Origin: UBA4416 sp036676295
GTDB taxonomy: Bacteria; Bacteroidota; Bacteroidia; B-17B0; Aurantibacillaceae
DNA: 64,000 nt
Assembly: GCA_036676295.1 (NCBI GenBank)
Contig: JAKFDE010000030.1
Coordinates: 1 to 64,000 of the forward strand
Reading direction: 5' to 3'
Part shown: positions 18,201-26,747 of the stretch, one piece after another
How the letters are laid out: each line of letters opens with the position of its first letter
How positions within the stretch are numbered: position 1 is the stretch's first letter
The notes under the pieces: generated by a model
Told to the model about the DNA's origin: nothing
Seen by the model: only the letters and a program-made list of their open reading frames with translations
Databases searched by the model: none
Program-made: the position numbers and the translations under genes

Positions 18201-20430
18201 CTGCAGCTGTACCAATAACAGAATACGTGGTAGTTACAGATGGGCTAACTGAAATACTGGTGGTTGTGGCAGTAGTATTCCAGGTAAATGTTGTAGCACC
18301 ACTGGCTGTTAAAGTTGTTGTTTGTGTACCGCAAGTTGAAATCGGTGATCCGGAATTGATCAACACATTGGGCACAGGATTTATGGTTACCGTTTTAGTT
18401 AAGGTTTGCTTGTTCCCACAAACTCCACCGGCAATACATGTATAGGTCATTGTTGTTCCAGGGGTTACCGAAATTGTTCGAGTTGTTTCCCCGTTAGGAT
18501 ACCAAGTATATCCGGTTGCTCCAAGCGGTGCAGTTAAAATAGAACTTTGTCCTGGACAAATATACTCAGGTACTGCTACAATTGCGGGTAAAGCAACACC
18601 ATTTATTGCTTGAATGGTATAATTACAAATATCACCGGCATAACCATCAACCATTAAGTAATAATCATTACCCATGGTTAAACCGTTAGCTGTTACAGTA
18701 AATGTATTTGACCCTTCTCTAAAACTAGATACCGGAACAAAACCATTACAATTAGTTCCTGAAAAGATCTGCATTTGAATTCCTCCACTGGGATAAGCAC
18801 CAACCCAACAGTTACCTATTGTTACTCTTAAATTAGCAGTTGTACTACCTGCAGTAAATTTAATCCAAGAATTGTTTTCAATGTTTACATCTAATGCAGG
18901 CGAAGAATATGGTCCGGCTGTAGTGCCAGGATATGGATAATAACCAAAAGGACCACCTGTATTAACACCATCAACCTGATTGACACCGGCAGCTGTTTCA
19001 TTATTTCCAAACATTTGGCCTGTACCTGTTCCGGGTCTATCAGCAGTATACGCAGAACTTGTAGAAGAAGAGTAACCGTTAATGTCACAAATGTATAGTG
19101 CATTGGCGCAATTATCATTTGTAGGTGACTGAACGCATAATCCAAAATCGCCTTGAGCGGTTCCAAATCCCCAATATCTTAAATACACTGTTGCTCCCGG
19201 TGTTAAACCGCTAGCGGCAATATATGGTAGTAGATCATTTGCAGAACCCGGATAAGATGTATAATCATCGGCACATTGTATTTGCGTTAAACTTCCACAA
19301 GCACCACTATATAAAGCCATAACACCATCGGTAATATATCCTGCTCCTTGGTTTGGTTGAGGAGTAATATATAATTTACCACTAGCAGGAACTGTAATGG
19401 CAAACCAAACATCATGAGATGAAGCTGAGAAGCCTCCGATCATGGCACCACTACCACCTGCACATGAGGCAGGAGTTGGTGCTAATCCTGCGCCGGTTGA
19501 TGTGGCTCCGGTTGTAGAAAAAGTGAGGTAATTGCAATCTGAAGTTACCGGAGGCAACGTAATAGCACTACATGGATTATCATTTGGTTGAGAACCGGCA
19601 ATAATAGAATTACCAGTGATGCAAATGCTAAATGGATAACCGCCGGTAGAGTAATAATCATAAACTCTAATAAAATAAGTAGAACCTGGATTTAATCCGG
19701 TTGCATTAATGGTTTCTGTTCCGTTAGTAAAGCCAGCATCTTCACATTGAATAGAGGTTAAAGCCGCACAAGTACCGGAAAACAATTCTACTACTGCATC
19801 CATGCCACCAGATGAGCTTACCTGAATGGTTTGTGTATAATTGGTAGCAGTAAAACTAAACCAAACGTCATCATCCGCATTCCCTACACACCCTGCCATT
19901 GACATAGTGGCTCCATACGACGTTGTGTTTGTATTTACACAACTACTGTTTACGGTTAAGGCAATAGCATTTGTACAAAAATTATTACTTGGAGCAGGAG
20001 GAGGAACAGTTACGCAAGTAGTAAATGTTCCGGCAGCTGCGGTTGCGTAATAATCATATATTCTTAAATAATAGGTAGCTCCAATAGTTAAACCTGAAAG
20101 ATTTAAATTTTCTGTTTGTGCAGTAAAGGTATTATCTACACATCCCAATGAAGATAAGGAAGCACAGGTTCCGGAAAATGCCTGAATTACCGGATCGAAA
20201 CCAGCCGAACCTGTAACATTTATCATGTGCGAAGTTTGTGTTGCGACAAATTTATACCAAGCATCATCATTGGCATTACCAGTACATCCGGCTATGTTTT
20301 GCGTAGCTCCGGGTGAGCCTGAAACACAAGAACCGATAGTTAAAGCAACTGCTCCGGAACAATTATCAGATTGAGCATTAACTTGGTTTAATGCTAGAAC
20401 GAGACAGAAGATAAAATAAATTTTTTTCAT
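15292..20430 (-). CDS. giant T9SS type B surface protein, 1712 residues
   Basis: The signal peptide MKKIYFIFCLVLALNQVNAQ is followed by about four lectin/peptidase-C-terminal-like beta domains (to about residue 600), each with a 'NDDAWYKFVAT' or 'VWFSFTATN' strand and 'GATYYLRIYDYYA'. A long array of Ig/PKD-like modules of 75-90 residues follows; the later modules repeat 'NWSGPNG', 'GNYTVTVTDANSC' and 'SASGG'. A PKD domain (YSWTFGDGNGSN, near 1570) precedes the type B (gliding-motility-associated) tail VPNVFTPNGDGSNDAFHL, IFNRWGQLLF, WDGKANNGEECPDATYYY. It is almost surely an exported adhesin or matrix protein. It sits 21 bases after a small secreted-protein gene and has no enzymatic domain that I can see. 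Confidence 0.9.
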   Translation of the reverse strand: MKKIYFIFCLVLALNQVNAQSDNCSGAVALTIGSCVSGSPGATQNIAGCTGNANDDAWYKFVATQTSHMINVTGSAGFDPVIQAFSGTCASLSSLGCVDNTFTAQTENLNLSGLTIGATYYLRIYDYYATAAAGTFTTCVTVPPPAPSNNFCTNAIALTVNSSCVNTNTTSYGATMSMAGCVGNADDDVWFSFTATNYTQTIQVSSSGGMDAVVELFSGTCAALTSIQCEDAGFTNGTETINATGLNPGSTYFIRVYDYYSTGGYPFSICITGNSIIAGSQPNDNPCSAITLPPVTSDCNYLTFSTTGATSTGAGLAPTPASCAGGSGAMIGGFSASSHDVWFAITVPASGKLYITPQPNQGAGYITDGVMALYSGACGSLTQIQCADDYTSYPGSANDLLPYIAASGLTPGATVYLRYWGFGTAQGDFGLCVQSPTNDNCANALYICDINGYSSSTSSAYTADRPGTGTGQMFGNNETAAGVNQVDGVNTGGPFGYYPYPGTTAGPYSSPALDVNIENNSWIKFTAGSTTANLRVTIGNCWVGAYPSGGIQMQIFSGTNCNGFVPVSSFREGSNTFTVTANGLTMGNDYYLMVDGYAGDICNYTIQAINGVALPAIVAVPEYICPGQSSILTAPLGATGYTWYPNGETTRTISVTPGTTMTYTCIAGGVCGNKQTLTKTVTINPVPNVLINSGSPISTCGTQTTTLTASGATTFTWNTTATTTSISVSPSVTTTYSVIGTAAATGCTNTAITTITVNPIPSFTLNSSATNTICFGKSTVLTATGTATGYTWSPGGAATSITVSPTSTQVYNVTGTNAEGCSKIVSTTITVNSLPTVSSSSTTICDGKTGTLTASGTASTYTWSTGTSATSITVSPTLTTTYTLTGTSAANCTNTAVGQVSVNALPNITANSGTICNNQTYTITAGGANTYTWSTSQNGTSISVTPTTTTVYTVTGTAVTTCTNVNTATVTVNALPQLVSTPSISPSNCGASTGSITNVSVTGAPTLTYTWTNSVNTTTVNTPNIGNQPAGTYNLQVQDGNNCINNFGPYSISNPGAPAAPSASATANSICVGNTINLFASAAGGTYNWSGPNSFTTTTQNPSITNATTGMSGVYSVYTTSAGCSGPATNVTVTVNSLPTPNATASQTAFCVGNNVNLFGSSSSTYTWTGPGTYTSNVQNPSITNISIGSNGIYTLAVTDANNCQNTATVAVNVNANPTASASANPNAICAGEPINLSASGGTIYNWSGPNGYSNGTQSPTILNGGTVQSGNYTVTVTDANSCSSTAVASVSVNALPSYTWSANANNICYGNDIQLNAGSNSYTYVWTGPNTYSANGAGQTITNASPLNSGTYTITASDLFCSQNQTIAINVYPQIVMNASANGNIVCTGTTINLLGTGGGIYSWNGPNGFSSNSQNPQINNAQSNASGIYSLTVTDNTTNCTEMDTVLISIAPTPSLVAVTNDSTCFGGALTLSANFGSGVSVTWYSDAALTNTVQVNSNTYQPTITSDGVYVYYAQGTVGSCVSSVATVTAQYNNINAAASANVYSGNSPLNVNFTNNSTGVTATDNYSWTFGDGNGSNLMDPTNIFNNEGTYNVVLTVTDLESGCIDTATIIIKVEDEVIILVPNVFTPNGDGSNDAFHLKLQGVKSAEGNIFNRWGQLLFSWDALNSAWDGKANNGEECPDATYYYIIKVIDKKDKEYTFPGYVLIIR

Positions 20431-20451
20431 ATAGAAAGTTAGAGAGGTAAA

Positions 20452-20808
20452 CTATTTTTGAGTTTCAAAACGATATTCAGAAGGCATAAACCCTTGATTT
20501 ATCAATGTTTTTTTAATACTACTAGGACTAAACATTGGATCGTTTTCATGTTTAGGAGCCGGCTCTGCAGTTAGTATTCTTATTTGACCCGCACCTTTTT
20601 CTCCTTTGTATTCGATCTTGGCTTCGGTTACAAATTCTAACTTAGCTAATTCTTGTTGTAAGGATTCTAACTGTTCTTGTACAGCTACCCCGCTAAATGT
20701 ATAATAATGGATTTTTTTTACAGGTCTATCTGAATTTGTTTGAGAAAATAATGAACCTGTTACTAAGAACAATCCTAAAAGGATCATGAATTTGAAATTT
20801 AATTTCAT
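20452..20808 (-). CDS. small secreted protein, ferredoxin-fold-like, unknown function
   Basis: 118 residues. The signal peptide MKLNFKFMILLGLFLVTGSLFSQ is followed by a compact domain with predicted beta-alpha-beta-beta-alpha order: IHYYTFSGV, then VQEQLESLQQELAKLE, then AKIEYK, GQIRILTA, then SSIKKTLINQGFMP. That resembles a heavy-metal-associated (HMA) or ferredoxin-like fold without the metal-binding CxxC. It lies 21 bases upstream of the 1712-residue surface protein gene on the same strand, so the two are probably co-transcribed. It could be a periplasmic partner of that protein, but this is only inference from position. Confidence 0.65.
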   Translation of the reverse strand: MKLNFKFMILLGLFLVTGSLFSQTNSDRPVKKIHYYTFSGVAVQEQLESLQQELAKLEFVTEAKIEYKGEKGAGQIRILTAEPAPKHENDPMFSPSSIKKTLINQGFMPSEYRFETQK

Positions 20809-21077
20809 AAAATTGGCCTAATTTATATCTGATATTTAATTGACTATTAAGACAAAAATATATCATTTTTTTTGATTGATTATCAGGCTTTTATGTTAAT
20901 TGTTTATTAAAACAGTTTAGGTGATGTCTAAATGAGTAAACAGCTGTTTTTGGAGAGTAAATAATGGCTTTTTTGGTTTTTAGGAACGTGAAAAAACTTA
21001 ACAAGATGTTAATAACCAATATACAAGAAATGTGTAGGGTAAATTATATGATAAATGAAATTAAATAGGTAGAAAAA
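20809..21077. other. intergenic region without gene
   Basis: 269 bases, strongly AT-rich, with stop codons in every frame and no hairpin or TAnnTTTG box that I can defend. It should contain the promoter of the small secreted-protein gene at its left edge and the 3' end of the helicase transcript at its right edge. Confidence 0.6.
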
Positions 21078-22583
21078 CTATTCAACAAACCAACCAATTA
21101 AACGTCTTCTCAATTTACTACTGTAAGTTTGAGTTTGGTAATCGGTATAATTATTAGTGGCGTTAATACATTTTGCAAATTGCTTCACACGGTATTTAAC
21201 TTCTTCACTTAAGAGATCAAATAATTCAAACGCCTCATCAAAATCAGAGGCATTATCTTTTATACGTCCAAAGTGATCATCCAAGGATTGATCTAAAACC
21301 GTTTGTGGTTTCAACCCTTTACGTAAACATTGTAAGTAACGTTCGCGAACAATAAAGGCTTCGGCCGATGAATTTAAAAAACGGGCTTTAATATCATCCG
21401 GTAATTCGTAATCGTTTTCTAATTCGTAATCCCATTCATCTTTGTAGCGTTGCTCCAGGTATAAATGAGGGGCTACAAATACGTGTTTCCAATCAATTGG
21501 AAATTGCCATAAATTAAAACGACGGGAATTGTTACCTAGATCAATGATATTGAATTTGTTTTTATGAGGCAATACACGCGAACCACGACCTATCATTTGA
21601 TGATATAATGTCAATGATTTAGTTGCTCTGTTCAAAATGATCGTTTCAACCTCAGGCTCATCAAACCCTGTAGTTAAAATACTTACAGAACTTAAAATGC
21701 CATCTTTAGTGTTTTTAAACCACTCTAAGGTTTCAGCTCTGTCTCGCTCACTAAATGTACTATCCAAATATTTAACCGGATAACCTTTGGATTTGAATAA
21801 ATTATAAACAGCAATACTGGTTAAAATACCGGCGTTAAATATTAATGTTTTTGTTCCTTTTGCAATCTCTTCGTAGGCATCTAATAATTTACCCTGCATC
21901 ATACCCTGAGTGTACAACATTTCGTGAGAGCCTGTTGTAAACTCTCCATTGTTACCAATTCTCAAGGTACTTAAGTTAACATCATTGGCAAAGGTTACCC
22001 CTTCTGATAAAAAGCCTTTTTCTATTAAAGAAGGAATGCTTTCTCCAACAATAATTTCTTTATAGGTTTGATAAAGAGGTAATTTTTTATTACTACTTAA
22101 TGGTGTAGCTGTAACACCTAAAATATTAACGTTTTCGAAATAATGGAAAATTTTTCGGAATGAGTTGTAATGGGCCTCATCCACAATCACTAAACCAATA
22201 TCTTCTAAAAATTGATCATCTTCCTGTAAACGATTATTCAAGGTTTCTACTAAGGCAGTAAAACTTTGATACTCGCTTTGGTGTGGTAATTCTTTAACAT
22301 CGGAATTAATGACCTTGTTCTTAATTCCAACGCTGGCTAATACGCCTGATGTTTGTTTACTTAACTCAATACGATGCGTTAAGATCAACACTTTTCTATT
22401 AAAATGATCAATGTAACGTTTAGCGATCTCGGAAAAGATAATGGTTTTGCCACCACCTGTAGGAAGTTGAAATAAAATATTTTCATTGGGCTTAGCATCT
22501 CTAAGCTTATTGAAAATGGTATTTACCGCCTCTTGTTGATAAGGGTATAATTGGCGGGTGGATGTTTTATCTTCTGTTTCCAA
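21078..22583 (-). CDS. DEAD/DEAH-box superfamily 2 helicase (ResIII-like)
   Basis: 501 residues with all SF2 motifs: Q-like YPYQQEAVNTIF, Walker A LPTGGGKT (41-48), ILTHRIELSKQT, Walker B VIVDEAHYNSF, motif III GVTATPL, then LIFNAGI, LTTGFDEPEVETIILNRATK and motif VI YHQMIGRGSR. The C-terminal 100 residues are helical and unassigned. It resembles the ComFA/ResIII class of DNA translocating helicases found as stand-alone genes in Bacteroidota; no restriction or methylase partner is adjacent. The only start compatible with the N-terminal motif is TTG at 22583. The gene is isolated between the 20.8-21.1 kb gap and the palindromic element, so its exact role is unknown. Confidence 0.85.
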   Translation of the reverse strand: METEDKTSTRQLYPYQQEAVNTIFNKLRDAKPNENILFQLPTGGGKTIIFSEIAKRYIDHFNRKVLILTHRIELSKQTSGVLASVGIKNKVINSDVKELPHQSEYQSFTALVETLNNRLQEDDQFLEDIGLVIVDEAHYNSFRKIFHYFENVNILGVTATPLSSNKKLPLYQTYKEIIVGESIPSLIEKGFLSEGVTFANDVNLSTLRIGNNGEFTTGSHEMLYTQGMMQGKLLDAYEEIAKGTKTLIFNAGILTSIAVYNLFKSKGYPVKYLDSTFSERDRAETLEWFKNTKDGILSSVSILTTGFDEPEVETIILNRATKSLTLYHQMIGRGSRVLPHKNKFNIIDLGNNSRRFNLWQFPIDWKHVFVAPHLYLEQRYKDEWDYELENDYELPDDIKARFLNSSAEAFIVRERYLQCLRKGLKPQTVLDQSLDDHFGRIKDNASDFDEAFELFDLLSEEVKYRVKQFAKCINATNNYTDYQTQTYSSKLRRRLIGWFVE

Positions 22584-22719
22584 GTCAAAAAAATTAGCCT
22601 ATAAACTTAGAGATTTTTTTTGATTTAGAGCTATAAAAATGTCAGAATATTGTAGTAATTATTGACAATTGAATAAATAGAGTAAGTAGTTTGTTTAGAT
22701 AATATTTTTATTCTTCTTT
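22584..22719. other. AT-rich intergenic DNA upstream of the helicase gene
   Basis: This stretch holds a run of A/T tracts and no gene. A box reading TAAGTTTA on the minus strand, one mismatch from TAnnTTTG, lies close to the helicase TTG start and is the only promoter candidate. Confidence 0.5.
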
Positions 22720-23071
22720 CTGCCTTGAAACAGGAAGAAGCAAAGAGTTCAAGGCTATTTAAAATTTAGCTAAAATCTGCATGGTATCAAGCAGATGATT
22801 TGAAGCGCTTCGCGAGCAGCCCAAATCATCTCCGCACATTCACCGCTTTTGATACCACTTGATTTATACGCTAAATTTTAAAAGGCCGAAATCACTCCGA
22901 ACGAAGCGGAGGTAGGCCTGCCAAAAATCAGAGACGGTAGAGGGGTGAAATGAGAATTCAAGGATTTAGTGAAGCGAAGCGGAACGTAAAATCCGTAGAA
23001 TTCCATGGGGAGCGTGGCAATATTTTTGGCTTGTCTTTTTGCATACTTTTTTTGACTAAGAAAAAAGTATG
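22720..23071. repeat. multi-hairpin palindromic intergenic element
   Basis: About 350 bases, clearly richer in G+C than its surroundings, built of nested perfect inverted repeats: GCCTTGAA/TTCAAGGC (22722/22748); a long hairpin with three matched blocks TTTAAAATTTAGC (22758-22770)/(22870-22882), TGGTATCAA (22782)/(22849) and GATGATTTG (22794)/(22822); AGGCC...CTCCG/CGGAG...GGCCT (22883-22919); GCCAAAAAT (22920)/(23022) enclosing GAATTC and GGATTT/AAATCC pairs; and CATACTTTTTT/AAAAAAGTATG (23042-23071). On the minus strand a 42-codon frame (23006-22878) is open, beginning MEFYGFYVPL, and is probably incidental. I recall similar sequences between genes of other Bacteroidota but cannot verify that here. 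Confidence 0.7.
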
Positions 23072-23078
23072 TTAAACA

Positions 23079-23114
23079 AAAAAATCCCTCTGGTGTTTAA
23101 CAGAGGGATTTTTT
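23079..23114 (-). terminator. rho-independent terminator of the OmpA-family gene
   Basis: AAAAAATCCCTCTG (23079-23092) and CAGAGGGATTTTTT (23101-23114) form a perfect 14-bp stem with an 8-base loop just after the stop codon at 23133 on the minus strand. Confidence 0.9.
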
Positions 23115-23132
23115 GATTATTAAATGAATGAC

Positions 23133-25532
23133 TTATTTAAACTGAACTTTCATTTCAACGCGTCTGTTTTTTTGACGTCCTGCATCAGTTGTATTATCTG
23201 CAATAGGAACTGTAGCTCCGAACCACTCGGCAATAACTCTATCTGCTTTTACACCTTTAGCAACCAGGTATTTTTTCACCGCTTTAGCACGTTTCTCAGA
23301 TAATAACATGTTTTTTGCAGCATCACCTTGGTTATCTGTATGCCCTGATAATTTCAGAGTCCAATCTGTAGCATGTTGTTTCATTAAGCCTGCTAATTCA
23401 TTTAACGAAGCAAAAGAAGTTTTCTTAATAATGTCTTTACCTGTTGCAAACTCTAAACTTGAAAATGCTTTTTCTAAGATCTTTTGCTCTTCAACTTTTA
23501 ATACCGGTGCCGGTGGACATCCTTTTAATTCTTTTAAACCCGGTGTAGTAGGGCAGTCGTCTTCTCTGTCAACAACACCATCTTTATCAGTATCAGGCCA
23601 TACACATCCTTTGTTATCTACAGCTCCTGCTTCATCAGGACAATTATCATCTTTATCCAGTACTGTATCTCCATCTCTATCCGGGCAACCTTTGTATTCT
23701 TTAGGACCGGCTACATCCACACAAGCATCATATTTATCAGGCGTTCTATCACCATCTCTGTCCGGACAACCTAAAAATTCTTCTAAGCCTGCGTCATTTG
23801 GACACTCATCATCTTTGTCAATAATTTTATCTCCATCTGTATCAGGGCAGCCACTAAATTCTGCTAAGCCTTTATCATCCGGACATTTATCTTCAAGATC
23901 AGTAATACCATCTCCATCTCTATCAGGACAGCCTTGTAGTTCCTTTACGCCGGCAACATCCGGACATTTGTCTTCGCTATCTTTAATATGATCGCCGTCT
24001 TTATCAGGACAACCCATAAATTCCCAAACTCCGGGTATATCCTTACACAAATCTTTTTTATTTGAGATACCATCTTTATCCTTGTCTTTTGGTCGGCCAT
24101 AAGGAATTGGAATTTTTAGCATAGTGTATAAATCAAAGCCATACACATCTTTTTTAGAAACCAACGGTGTGATATTAGTAGAACCAATGATCAATGGACC
24201 TAATCGCACAGCTGCTCCTAAGCGAGTACCGGTTGCGAAATTATATTGAACAGGAATAAAAACCCCAAACCATTTATGATCCCAACGTGGTGTTAATGTA
24301 ATAGATGACCAATCATGAACCTTGGAATCATTTTTCTTGAATTGCATAGCAACATATGGCGTTAAATTAACGTACACATCTTTCCAGATCTGATAATCAA
24401 TTTGAGCACTAAAGGCCGTTGGTAAATTCATCTTATATGTTTTTGATGAACTGTTGCTGCCAAATCGGTTAACTAAAGTGTCGTCTAACTCACCAATTGT
24501 TTGAATGTATTGTAGATTATTGATGTTCCAATTATTAACATTAGCATTAAAATCATTACTAACACTGCCTTTTTTAAATTTAATAGATCCAATATCGGTT
24601 GCAGAGATCCCAACTTTTAATTTGTATTTATTTTTATCTTTTCGCCACAAATCTTTTTCTCCATCCATGTCATATTTATAAGATTGGTAATTTGGGCGCC
24701 ATTCATAAACAACACCAAAATCAAATCCTAAACCCGGATAAGAGGTTGTATAATCAAACGAATAAGCATCAGAACCACCATTTAGATTCACATTACTAAA
24801 TTCAAAATTATCTGAGTGTCCATAATTAACATTGGATTGAAAAATAGAAGCTGTATCGGTTGATTTGATATTATATTGCAGATCATTTACATACATATAA
24901 CCGGATTGTATACCTCTTAGTAATTTTACGGTAACTCCAGCTTTAAAATAATGTTCGTTATCTTCTTTTAATACGCGGGCATACGTTAAGCCATATTCTG
25001 CCCAACTCATTTCCTGAATGCTTAGATTTTTGTTCTCCAGGTTTGTCACCCATAATGATGGGTAATTAAATTCTTTATAAATTAAATCCGCCAATTGTTG
25101 TGAAACTCCATCTATATTTAAATAGTTTCTGATATTCCAGGTTAAAGCAATGGCATTTTTACGATTAATACTTACCATAAAAGATGGCATTGCAATTCGG
25201 CTATTAAGCATTAAACTCTTGTTTTTTCCATTATCATTCGGCACCAAATATTTTTCCTGAAACATGGTATCTTCAAAGGCAGGAAAAGTGGCGTTACTCC
25301 ATGACCCTTGTTTTTTTAAAGCTTCGCGTTTGATCCCAATATAGTTATTATAAAAACCTAAGTTTACACCAATTAAATTCATATCAAACTTCATACGGCT
25401 GTCAACAATACTTGCCGGTTGCTGATATACTCCGGTTACACCCGCATAATTACTTTGATTAAATCCTGTAAAATCTTGAGATTTAATAATGTAAGTGCTA
25501 ATGAAGAATATAAATAGTAAACTTTTTTTCAT
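23133..25532 (-). CDS. DUF5723 barrel - TSP3 repeat - OmpA peptidoglycan-binding protein
   Basis: 799 residues. After the signal peptide MKKSLLFIFFISTYIIKSQ comes a DUF5723-like outer-membrane domain (about 20-470; DFTGFNQSNYAGVTGVYQQP, NAIALTWNIRNYLN). Seven thrombospondin type 3 repeats of about 27 residues follow (about 482-673), each near DxDGDxxxDxxDxCPDxxGxxxxxGCP, expected to bind calcium. An OmpA C-terminal domain (674-799) closes it: LKLSGHTDNQGD, LLSEKRAKAVKKYLVAKGV, AGRQKNRRVEMKV, which binds peptidoglycan. The protein should link outer membrane and cell wall. A TATATTTG promoter box lies 23 bases before the ATG, and the gene has its own terminator. Confidence 0.9.
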   Translation of the reverse strand: MKKSLLFIFFISTYIIKSQDFTGFNQSNYAGVTGVYQQPASIVDSRMKFDMNLIGVNLGFYNNYIGIKREALKKQGSWSNATFPAFEDTMFQEKYLVPNDNGKNKSLMLNSRIAMPSFMVSINRKNAIALTWNIRNYLNIDGVSQQLADLIYKEFNYPSLWVTNLENKNLSIQEMSWAEYGLTYARVLKEDNEHYFKAGVTVKLLRGIQSGYMYVNDLQYNIKSTDTASIFQSNVNYGHSDNFEFSNVNLNGGSDAYSFDYTTSYPGLGFDFGVVYEWRPNYQSYKYDMDGEKDLWRKDKNKYKLKVGISATDIGSIKFKKGSVSNDFNANVNNWNINNLQYIQTIGELDDTLVNRFGSNSSSKTYKMNLPTAFSAQIDYQIWKDVYVNLTPYVAMQFKKNDSKVHDWSSITLTPRWDHKWFGVFIPVQYNFATGTRLGAAVRLGPLIIGSTNITPLVSKKDVYGFDLYTMLKIPIPYGRPKDKDKDGISNKKDLCKDIPGVWEFMGCPDKDGDHIKDSEDKCPDVAGVKELQGCPDRDGDGITDLEDKCPDDKGLAEFSGCPDTDGDKIIDKDDECPNDAGLEEFLGCPDRDGDRTPDKYDACVDVAGPKEYKGCPDRDGDTVLDKDDNCPDEAGAVDNKGCVWPDTDKDGVVDREDDCPTTPGLKELKGCPPAPVLKVEEQKILEKAFSSLEFATGKDIIKKTSFASLNELAGLMKQHATDWTLKLSGHTDNQGDAAKNMLLSEKRAKAVKKYLVAKGVKADRVIAEWFGATVPIADNTTDAGRQKNRRVEMKVQFK

Positions 25533-25555
25533 AATAATTGTGTTTAAACGAATAC

Positions 25556-25563
25556 CAAATATA
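25556..25563 (-). promoter_or_regulatory. -7 promoter box of the OmpA-family gene
   Basis: TATATTTG on the minus strand, perfect TAnnTTTG, 23 bases before the ATG at 25532. No clear TTG at -33. Confidence 0.5.
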
Positions 25564-25641
25564 GATTAAACTCCCATATAATTGAAATTTGAAACAAAAA
25601 AATAGAATTCATATATACTTTAAGAATCGCTGGAGATTTAG

Positions 25642-25649
25642 TATCTTCG
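25642..25649 (+). promoter_or_regulatory. possible -7 box of prfA (variant)
   Basis: TATCTTCG, one base from TAnnTTTG, 23 bases before the prfA ATG. The same TAnnTTCG variant precedes the msbA-type gene at 30914. Confidence 0.4.
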
Positions 25650-25672
25650 CCAATTGTTAGGAAAGATATAAT

Positions 25673-26743
25673 ATGTTAGAGAAATTAGAAGAGATTAAAC
25701 GTCGTTATTCGGATGTAGAAGCGAAATTGGCCGATCCATCTGTGATAGCTGATATGAAGTTATTTAAAAAATTAAATATTGAATACCGCGAGTTAGAGCC
25801 GGTTGTAGAAGCTTATTATAAATACAAAAAAGTAAGCGATAACATTGCAGGCGCTAAAGAAGTGTTAGCTACCGAAAAAGACAAGGACTTTTTAGAGATG
25901 GCTAAGGCCGAATTGGAAGAAAACAGATTAGAAGAACAGAAATTAGAAGAAGAGATCCGTTTATTGTTAATTCCGAAAGATCCTGAAGATGTTAAGAATT
26001 GCACCATGGAGATTCGTGGTGGTACCGGTGGAGATGAAGCAGCTTTATTTGCAGGCGATTTATTTGATATGTACCGTCGCTATTGCGAGATCAAAGGCTT
26101 TCAATTAGAAGTGGTAGATGAAAGTCCGGGCTCAATGGGTGGTTATAAAGAAATTGTATTTAATGTAAAAGGCTTAAATGCCTTTGGTACCATGAAATTT
26201 GAAAGCGGTGTACATCGCGTGCAACGTGTGCCATCTACCGAAGCAGCAGGGCGTGTTCACACATCAGCTGCAACAGTTGTTGTGTTACCCGAAGCAGAAG
26301 AGTGGGACATTGAAATAAAACCATCGGATATTGAAATGGCTACAGCCCGAAGTGGTGGAGCCGGTGGACAAAATGTAAATAAAGTAGAATCGAAAGTAAT
26401 ATTAACTCATAAGCCTTCTGGTATTGTAGTAACATGCCAAACGCAACGTAACCAATTAGGTAACCGCGAAAAGGCCATGGAAATGTTACGTTCTAAATTA
26501 TATGACTTAGAATTTCAAAAACGTTTAGCAGAAACTACCGGTCGTCGTAAAAGTATGGTAAGTACCGGTGACCGTTCAGAAAAGATCAGAACGTATAATT
26601 ATCCTCAAAACCGTATTACCGATCACCGTATTGGATTAACCTTATATAACTTAACGGATTTCACCAATGGCTATATTCAGGAAATGATCGATGCATTGCA
26701 GTTTGCTGAAAATGCTGAACGAATGAAAGAGGGAGGATTGTAG
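25673..26743 (+). CDS. prfA: peptide chain release factor 1
   Basis: 356 residues, normal RF1 length. The GGQ motif is at G231-G232-Q233 in SGGAGGQNVNKVES; the RF1-specific stretch VQRVPSTEAAGRVHTSAATV carries the codon-recognising PxT element and separates it from RF2, which has SPF there. KIRTYNYPQNRITDHRIG is also typical. It releases peptides at UAA and UAG. The ATG is at 25673. The following 110-base gap to pyrF contains an inverted repeat rather than a standard terminator. Confidence 0.97.
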   Translation: MLEKLEEIKRRYSDVEAKLADPSVIADMKLFKKLNIEYRELEPVVEAYYKYKKVSDNIAGAKEVLATEKDKDFLEMAKAELEENRLEEQKLEEEIRLLLIPKDPEDVKNCTMEIRGGTGGDEAALFAGDLFDMYRRYCEIKGFQLEVVDESPGSMGGYKEIVFNVKGLNAFGTMKFESGVHRVQRVPSTEAAGRVHTSAATVVVLPEAEEWDIEIKPSDIEMATARSGGAGGQNVNKVESKVILTHKPSGIVVTCQTQRNQLGNREKAMEMLRSKLYDLEFQKRLAETTGRRKSMVSTGDRSEKIRTYNYPQNRITDHRIGLTLYNLTDFTNGYIQEMIDALQFAENAERMKEGGL

Positions 26744-26747
26744 AACC

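Noticed and set aside
18059..18445. 128-codon forward frame opposite the 1712-residue gene
   Set aside because: Low-complexity Val-rich shadow of Thr/Ser-rich repeats.
22878..23006. 42-codon minus-strand frame inside the palindromic element
   Set aside because: Likely incidental to a structured repeat; no start signals and codons dictated by inverted repeats.
23308..23991. 227-codon forward frame opposite the OmpA-family gene
   Set aside because: Antisense shadow of the periodic TSP3 repeats; its Ser/Pro repeats mirror the codon repetition of the real gene.
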